51,825 bases of DNA from DAHUZL01 sp035533215. GTDB taxonomy: Bacteria; Chloroflexota; Dormibacteria; Aeolococcales; Bog-877. Both the position numbers and the translations under genes were made by a program. The DNA lies in assembly GCA_035533215.1 (NCBI GenBank), contig DATLUG010000038.1, positions 1 to 51,825 on the forward strand. Reading direction: 5' to 3'. Below, piece after piece: positions 47,155 through 51,825 of the stretch; within the stretch, counting starts at the first letter, position 1, and each line of letters begins with the position of its first letter. The notes under the pieces are model-generated. The model did not search any database. It was not told where the DNA came from and saw nothing but the letters and a program-made list of their open reading frames with translations.

Positions 47155-48137
47155 CCCGCGTTGCGAGGCCGGCAGGGGCCGAGGAGCCGATCATCCAGAC
47201 GAGGGGGCTGCGGCGGACCTTCACCAGCCGCCGCGGCGCGGTGGAGGCCGTGGCCGGGATCGACCTCGAGGTGGAGGCGGGGACCATCTTCGGCTTCCTC
47301 GGACCCAACGGCGCCGGCAAGACGACGACCCTGCGGATGCTGGCGACGCTGCTGCCACCCACCGGCGGTGACGCGCGGGTGGCCGGCTGCGACCTCCGGA
47401 GCGAGCCGGCCGGTGTCCGGGAGCGGATCGGGTACGTCAGTCAGCGGGGCGGCTCCGACGTGGCGGTGACCGGCCGACGCGAGATCGAGTTCCAGGCCCG
47501 CCTCTACGGGATGGGGGCGGCCGCCGCTCGGGCCCGGACCGCGGAGCTGGTCACGGCGCTCCAGCTCGAGGAGTGCGCCGACCGCCGCTGCGGCACCTAC
47601 TCCGGCGGGCAGCGGCGGCGGCTCGACATCGCGCTCGGGCTCGTCCACCGTCCCCAGCTCCTCTTCCTCGACGAGCCCACCACCGGCCTCGACCCCCAGA
47701 GCCGCGCCCACCTCTGGGAGGAGGTGCGGGGGCTGCGCGACCAGGGAACCTCGGTCTTCCTCACCACCCACTACCTCGACGAGGCCGACCAGCTCTGCGA
47801 CCAGCTCACCATCATCGACCACGGCAGGCTGGTGGCGGCGGGGACCCCGACCGCGCTGAAGCGACAGATAGCCGGCGACGTCATCACGCTCGGCGTCGGG
47901 GGCGATCCGGCCGCGGCCCTGGCGCTGCTGGAGCCGCAGCCGTTCGTGCGCGAGGCGGCGGCCGCCGCCGACGCCGTGCACTGCTTCGTCGACCACGGCG
48001 AGACCGCGACCCCGGCCCTGCTCCGGTTGCTCGACGGCGCCGGCATCGAGCTGCGCTCCCTCACTCTCACCCGGCCCAGCCTGGACGACGTCTTCCTGCG
48101 GCAGACCGGGCGCCGGCTGCGCGACGAGGCGGTGTGA
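47151..48137 (+). CDS. ABC exporter ATPase, DrrA-like
   Basis: A 328-aa ABC ATPase. Walker A is FLGPNGAGKTTTLRML (about 53-68), the signature TYSGGQRRRLDIALGL (about 150), Walker B LLFLDEPTTGLDP, and the switch His is in TTHYLDEADQL. The C-terminal domain ends with RSLTLTRPSLDDVFLRQTGRRLR, typical of daunorubicin-resistance-type (DrrA) ATPases. ATG coupled to padR, stop coupled to the permease by a GTGA-type overlap. It probably powers export of a hydrophobic drug or lipid. Confidence 0.92.
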   Translation: MTRVARPAGAEEPIIQTRGLRRTFTSRRGAVEAVAGIDLEVEAGTIFGFLGPNGAGKTTTLRMLATLLPPTGGDARVAGCDLRSEPAGVRERIGYVSQRGGSDVAVTGRREIEFQARLYGMGAAAARARTAELVTALQLEECADRRCGTYSGGQRRRLDIALGLVHRPQLLFLDEPTTGLDPQSRAHLWEEVRGLRDQGTSVFLTTHYLDEADQLCDQLTIIDHGRLVAAGTPTALKRQIAGDVITLGVGGDPAAALALLEPQPFVREAAAAADAVHCFVDHGETATPALLRLLDGAGIELRSLTLTRPSLDDVFLRQTGRRLRDEAV

Positions 48138-48901
48138 CGGTGACAGCCGCGCGCGACACCGCCCTGGTCTTCCGCCGCTACCTCGGCATCTTCCTCGGCA
48201 ACCCCGCCTGGGTCGTGATCGGGGCGGTGCAGCCGCTCCTGTACCTGCTCCTCTTCGCGCCCCTGCTGAAGTCGATCGCGTCGACGCCGGGGTTCCCCCG
48301 CGGCGGCGCCTACAACGTGTTCGTGCCCGGGCTGCTCATCCAGCTGGGACTCTTCGGCTCCACCGGCGTCGGGTTCGGGCTCATCGCCGACCTCCGCGCC
48401 GGGGTGATCGAGCGGCTGCGGGTGACGCCGGTGAGCCGGCTGGCGCTCCTCCTGGGACGGGCGCTCCGCGACGTTCTCACCCTCCTCCTGCAGTCGCTGA
48501 TCCTGATCGTGGTGGCGATCCCCTTCGGGCTCAGCATCAACGGCGCCGGCCTCCTCATCATGCTGGCCCTGGTGGCGCTGATCGGGTTCACCATGGGCTC
48601 GATCGCGTATGCGGTGGCCCTCTGGCTGGGCGACGAGAACTCCTACGCGCCGCTGGTCTTCACCGCCTCGCTGCCGCTGCTGCTCCTCTCCGGGGTCCTC
48701 CTCCCGCTGACCCTCGCTCCCGCCTGGCTGCGCGACATCGCCGCCGTCAACCCGCTCTCGTACGCGGTGACCGCGGCCCGGGCGATCTTCCTGGACCACC
48801 TCGGCGACCGCTCGGTGGTGGAGGGGGTGGCCATCTTCGTGGTCCTGACCGCGGTGTCGATGCTGCTGGCGGTGCGCCGCTTCAGCCGCGCCATCGCGTG
48901 A
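48134..48901 (+). CDS. ABC-2 type permease, DrrB-like
   Basis: A 255-aa membrane protein with six hydrophobic segments. It has the ABC-2 / DrrB layout: FLGNPAWVVIGAVQPLLYLLLFAPLL at the N-terminus, FVPGLLIQLGLFGSTGVGFGLIADLRAGVIERLRVTPVSRLALLLGRALRD (the conserved cytoplasmic loop), then LLLLSGVLLPLTLAPAWLRDIAAVNPLSYAV. GTG start overlapping the ATPase stop. It forms the transmembrane half of the exporter. Confidence 0.9.
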   Translation: MTVTAARDTALVFRRYLGIFLGNPAWVVIGAVQPLLYLLLFAPLLKSIASTPGFPRGGAYNVFVPGLLIQLGLFGSTGVGFGLIADLRAGVIERLRVTPVSRLALLLGRALRDVLTLLLQSLILIVVAIPFGLSINGAGLLIMLALVALIGFTMGSIAYAVALWLGDENSYAPLVFTASLPLLLLSGVLLPLTLAPAWLRDIAAVNPLSYAVTAARAIFLDHLGDRSVVEGVAIFVVLTAVSMLLAVRRFSRAIA

Positions 48902-49212
48902 GCGCGGGGGGCGCGTGCCCGAGCCGGCCGCGCCGCGGGCAGGTTCACCAGAGCGCACCGGAGCCGCCGCCCCGACGGACCGGGGCGATCCCTCCCGGCC
49001 GCGCCGTGACCGAGGCGCATCGACCCTGACCCTGGACTCCGTCACCGCGACCGACGATGCCCTCGACGTCGAGACCATGCGGGCGGTCCCTGGGGGTCGA
49101 GGCGGTTCGTGCGCATGGCAGCGCCGACGACGGATCGGCAAGCCGTGACCGCCGGATGGAGTGCCGGACGTGGCCAGGGCCCTGTTCACGGACCGGACGT
49201 CTGGCGCTGTGC
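48902..49212. other. Gap with no recognisable gene
   Basis: About 310 bp between the converging permease and trmO. No frame with a credible start or family signature, no RNA and no strong hairpin was seen. Confidence 0.4.
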
Positions 49213-49647
49213 TCAGCGCTCCGCCTTGGGGTCGAGAACGGGCTTGACGTCGAGGATCGGGGTTCCGTTGAGCACCTCGAGGGCATCGACGAGGATGCGC
49301 AGCCCGTCGACGGTGAGGATTCGGACGCGGTGGAGGCCGATCGGGTTGGGCCGGTCGGGTGCGCGCAGGCTGAAGACTCCGAGGACGGGACCGCTCGGGT
49401 CGTCGCCGGGATAGGTGCGGAGGACGTCGCGACGGGCCCGATGAAGCCAGGTGACCACGATGACACGGTCGCCGACGTGGAGATCGCGAACCGCGTCGGC
49501 GAATCGGGATTCAAAGACGAGCCATGCGGGGGGGGCCCCGGCGTCACCCTGGTTCGGCGCCTGCGAGAGGTCTGCCAGCGGTGACTCGACCGACCCGACT
49601 GGCACGACGTCGAAGTGCTGATCGGTCACGACCGCGCGCGCCTCCAC
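49213..49647 (-). CDS. trmO: tRNA t6A37 methyltransferase TrmO-like
   Basis: A 144-aa protein of the TrmO/YaeB (UPF0066) family, which uses SAM to N6-methylate t6A37 of tRNA-Thr. VPVGSVESPLADLSQAPNQGDAG is the start of the beta-barrel domain, VGDRVIVVTWLHRARRDVLRTY and GVFSLRAPDRPNPIGLHRVRIL carry the conserved RSPxRPNPIG-like motif, and VDALEVLNGTPILDVKP is the closing motif. GTG start. Length is that of single-domain actinobacterial forms. Neighbours are unrelated. Confidence 0.88.
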   Translation of the reverse strand: MEARAVVTDQHFDVVPVGSVESPLADLSQAPNQGDAGAPPAWLVFESRFADAVRDLHVGDRVIVVTWLHRARRDVLRTYPGDDPSGPVLGVFSLRAPDRPNPIGLHRVRILTVDGLRILVDALEVLNGTPILDVKPVLDPKAER

Positions 49648-50450
49648 TGGTCCGGTGTCAGGACGGCATCGAGACGATCTGTGTCCCAGCGGAGCTGGGT
49701 GGGCCCGGGGGACTCGTCCCAGGACGTCGCGATGGCCGACGACCGAGCCGAGGCATCCCGCTCTGGCTCGTCATCGCCCCGCCGCGGCCCACCACGGATC
49801 CCGACCGCGCTGGCGTCGTCCGGGCTGAGGTGGAGACGGAGCCCCTCGACGCCGCGGTGCGCTGCCCCGTGCGACCGGAGATCCTGATCGGCCACGTGCT
49901 GCAGGTGGGCCGGGTTGAGCTGGAATCGCTCCCCTGGCCCATCGTGGTCACCGATCGGCCACCCGTCCCCGTCGCCGGCTGGCATCCCTTTGGCCAGCGC
50001 TGCCCGATCGGTGGCCCCGACGCACCGACCTCCGATGACGATCGGAAGGGACGTGGCACTGCCGACCTCCGTCACCGGCGGCCCCACGCCCGCGAGCGGC
50101 GCGTCGGCGCACGCCGGCGGGACGCCGCCCGCGCCATCGGGGTGCTTCGCCGACGCAGGCGTGATGCCATGGAGAGGGTCCGCCTCATGCTCGGCGCCCT
50201 TCGCGGGGCGGCCGAGGTGCGCCGGGCCGCGGCCATCGCCCAGGGCGCGCGCAGCGGTGCGGGCGGTGCGGAGGTCCGGAACGATGGTCGATGTCGACCG
50301 CGCCGGCCGGCCGCACCATCGGTGCCGCCGGCCATCGAGAGGGCCGAGGTCGCGGCCGGCGGCAGCGGCCGTCCGGTGCGCCGACCCCACCCCCGCGGGT
50401 GGCGGACCGGCCACCGCGCGCCGCGTCGATGACCGCGCCTCCCCCATCGC
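49648..50450. other. 800-bp gap without a convincing gene
   Basis: A minus-strand frame stays open across about 49626-50447, but its translation looks like random high-GC sequence with no motif. A short part (RFQLNPAHLQHVADQDL) has more protein-like composition and may be a gene remnant. The flanking region contains other decayed genes, so erosion is the likely explanation. Confidence 0.35.
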
Positions 50451-50906
50451 TCAGCCCCAGGAGCCGGCCACCTGCCGGGTGGTCACGTTGAGGCGGTTGA
50501 AGACGTTGGTGGTGGCGATCGATAGGATCAGGGCCGCGAGTGCCTGCTCGTCGTAGTGGCGGGCGGCCTCGTCCCAGACCTCGTCGGGCACCGGGTCCGC
50601 CCGGTCACTGAGCCGGGTGACGGCCTCGGTGAGCGCCAGGGCGGCGCGCTCCGCCTGGCTGAAGTAGGGCGCACCCCGCCACGCCGCCACCGCGAAGAGA
50701 CGCTCATCCGTCTCGCCGGCCTTCTTGGCGTAGCGTGTGCCCGAGTCGACCCAGGCACTGCAGCCATTGATCTGGCTCGCGCGGAGGTGGATGAGTCCGA
50801 GCGTCGTCGGGGGCACCCCTCCCTTCTCCGAGGCCGCCGGCAGCGCCGTGATGGCGGGCATGGCTTCGGGCAGGAGCATCGCCGGGTTCTTCATCCGTGC
50901 TTTCAT
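50451..50906 (-). CDS. Carboxymuconolactone decarboxylase/AhpD-fold protein lacking the second Cys
   Basis: A 151-aa AhpD-like protein. LIHLRASQINGCSAWVDSGTRYAKKAGETDERLFAVAAWRGAPYFSQAERAALALTEAVTRL matches the CMD/peroxidase family closely. The catalytic pair is normally Cys-x-x-Cys; here the second position is Trp (CSAW; codon TGG, one base from TGC). Thiol-disulfide peroxidase activity is therefore doubtful. GGAGG lies 9 nt before the ATG at 50906. It faces a decayed sigma-factor gene, the arrangement known for ECF41 loci, and an ECF41-like promoter lies upstream. Confidence 0.85.
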   Translation of the reverse strand: MKARMKNPAMLLPEAMPAITALPAASEKGGVPPTTLGLIHLRASQINGCSAWVDSGTRYAKKAGETDERLFAVAAWRGAPYFSQAERAALALTEAVTRLSDRADPVPDEVWDEAARHYDEQALAALILSIATTNVFNRLNVTTRQVAGSWG

Positions 50907-51009
50907 GATTACCGTCCTCCGGGGCGCTCGGCGATCGGGGCCGGCGTCGCGGGCTCCGCGGGACCAGATCGCATTGTCCCATCGGATCGGCTGTGCTCGG
51001 CTCTTCGCT

Positions 51010-51036
51010 GACGAGTCGACGCGGGGGAATGTGAAC
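51010..51036 (-). promoter_or_regulatory. ECF41-like promoter of the AhpD-fold gene
   Basis: On the minus strand GTTCACA (51036-51030), 16 nt, CGTC (51013-51010). The ECF41 consensus, as I recall it, is TGTCACA, 16 nt, CGTC: the -35 fits at 5 of 7 with exact spacing and exact -10. The leader would be about 95 nt. Confidence 0.45.
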
Positions 51037-51037
51037 G

Positions 51038-51333
51038 ATGACCGACCACCGCTGGCCGGCCGCCCGCTTCGAGACCCCCGAGCCCGTCTGAGGGCCGCGC
51101 CCTACCGGATGCTGGGGGCGCTGAGCGAGGCGGACGACGGGGTGCAGGAATCCTGGCTCCGCCTCAGCCGGTCCCACACCAGCGGCGTGGAGCACCAGGC
51201 GGGAGGGGCTGGCCACCGTCCTCACCCGGTGTGCCCAGGACGGGTCTCCTTGTTCGGCGGCCCACGTCAGCGCAGTGGCCTCTCGGTCCAGAGGGTGCCA
51301 TGGAAGGACTCGGAGACCGTGCTCGATGCCTGA
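51038..51333 (+). pseudogene. Decayed ECF (SigJ/ECF41-like) sigma factor fragment
   Basis: From the ATG at 51038 the frame reads TDHRWPAARFETPEP and stops at 51089. One base out of frame, sigma region 2 continues: RLRAAPYRMLGALSEADDGVQESWLRLSRSHTSGVE. A second shift near 51195 brings in LATVLTRCAQDGSP, which resembles the end of region 2 (WLATVLTRVCLD-type). Regions 3-4 are missing. At least two frameshifts plus truncation make it nonfunctional. It lies divergently from its usual partner, a CMD-family gene. Confidence 0.65.
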
Positions 51334-51424
51334 CCGGCGGGACGAGTCGAAACGGCTGAGCGATCTGGCCTCAGCCCCTGACGGCGCCGTCGGTGCAGGG
51401 CGTGGCTGCGATCGCCGGATGGCT

Positions 51425-51825
51425 TCAGCGCAGCTCGTTGATGCGGATCAGGGTGCCCGCGGGATCGCGGACGGCGCAGTCGCGAACTTCGTACGGCTGT
51501 TCGGCCGGCTCCTGGACGACCTCGGCGCCGCTGGCCTGCAGCTGCGCGAACGTGCCGTCGAGGTCGGCGGTGGCCAGGGTGATGCAGGCGTAGCTGCCCT
51601 TGGCCGTCATCTCGGCGATGGTGCGGCGCTCGTCGTCGGTGATGCCGGGATGGGCGGCCGGCGGCTCCAGGACAATGGACGTGCCGGGCTGGTCGGCGGG
51701 GCCGATCGTGATCCAGCGCATCCCGCGGGATCCGACGTCGTTGCGGACCTCGAAGCCGAGGGTGTCGCGATAGAGGGCCAGGGACGCGTCCGGGTCGTCG
51801 TGCGGGAGGACGGTCAGGTGAATGG
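51425..51825 (-). CDS. VOC/glyoxalase-family protein, start beyond the window
   Basis: At least 133 residues are visible; the frame continues open to the right edge. IHLTVLPHDDPDASLALYRDTLGFEVRNDVG is the first VOC half, with the metal-ligand His near the start, then MRWITIGPADQPGTSIVLEPPAAHPGITDDERRTIAEMTAKGSYACITLATADLDGTFAQLQASGAEVVQEP and VRDCAVRDPAGTLIRI (the conserved DPxG end with a Glu downstream). An internal ATG at 51721 would delete the first half and is not the start. Related proteins are annotated as glyoxalase/bleomycin-resistance; the substrate is unknown. Confidence 0.85.
   Translation of the reverse strand, partial: IHLTVLPHDDPDASLALYRDTLGFEVRNDVGSRGMRWITIGPADQPGTSIVLEPPAAHPGITDDERRTIAEMTAKGSYACITLATADLDGTFAQLQASGAEVVQEPAEQPYEVRDCAVRDPAGTLIRINELR

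Noticed and set aside
49626..50447. 273-codon minus-strand frame beside trmO
   Set aside because: Random-looking composition, no recognisable start context or motif; treated as eroded or noncoding DNA.
1..51825. tRNA, rRNA, tmRNA or riboswitch genes
   Set aside because: I looked for cloverleaf-like arms and conserved riboswitch cores in the intergenic gaps and saw none; a covariance-model scan would be needed to exclude small RNAs.

Overview
This is a very GC-rich (above 70 % by eye) bacterial chromosome segment that carries the replication-origin neighbourhood. It has dnaA, dnaN, recF and a DUF721/DciA gene on one side, and rpmH, rnpA, yidD, yidC and khpB on the other. Dense operons with 4-nt start/stop overlaps, a classical menaquinone pathway, a MshA-like glycosyltransferase and an actinobacterial-style PHO box suggest a high-GC Terrabacteria lineage: Actinomycetota, or a Chloroflexota/Dormibacterota-like group. 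The phylum is an inference and was not tested.

Layout. 1-3160 is accessory DNA: a truncated secreted-protein gene, an IS1-like transposase, and a three-gene unit (KGG-repeat basic protein, ClpP-class serine protease, 63-aa protein). A 15-nt inverted repeat at 268-282 and 3146-3160 brackets this stretch except the first gene. 3429-10404 holds folP-folK, a FemAB-like transferase with an unknown partner, and a DUF4388 protein coupled to a beta-propeller lipoprotein. 10385-17851 holds menE, menB, menA, menH, menD and an MFS transporter. 18018-19130 is an orphan pstS behind a PHO-box-like repeat. 19192-28009 is a minus-strand catabolic operon: solute-binding lipoprotein, isochorismatase-fold hydrolase, CoA ligase, VOC protein, MDR reductase, hotdog thioesterase, BAAT-like hydrolase and amidohydrolase. 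28168-34778 has menF, a MerR regulator, a HAD phosphatase and three cell-envelope-type transferases. 34726-44561 is the origin region and the rpmH operon, which runs on through khpB, a lipoprotein, an M16 protease and ndk. 44562-51825 is again accessory: a Phd/VapC toxin-antitoxin pair, a decayed GNAT gene, a PadR-controlled ABC exporter, trmO, a CMD/AhpD-fold gene beside a decayed ECF sigma factor, and a truncated VOC gene.

The most unusual signal is start-codon use. The rpmH gene (ribosomal protein L34) can only begin at ATC: a perfect AGGAGG sits 7 nt upstream and an in-frame TGA excludes any earlier start. menA, the BAAT-like hydrolase and probably the beta-propeller lipoprotein appear to begin at CTG inside a CTGA overlap with the upstream stop codon. 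A HAD phosphatase has its catalytic motif upstream of every canonical start, with ATC available. Homology suggests menF also extends past its first canonical start. Together these point to relaxed initiation (ATC, CTG) in this lineage, which standard gene callers would miss or mis-start.
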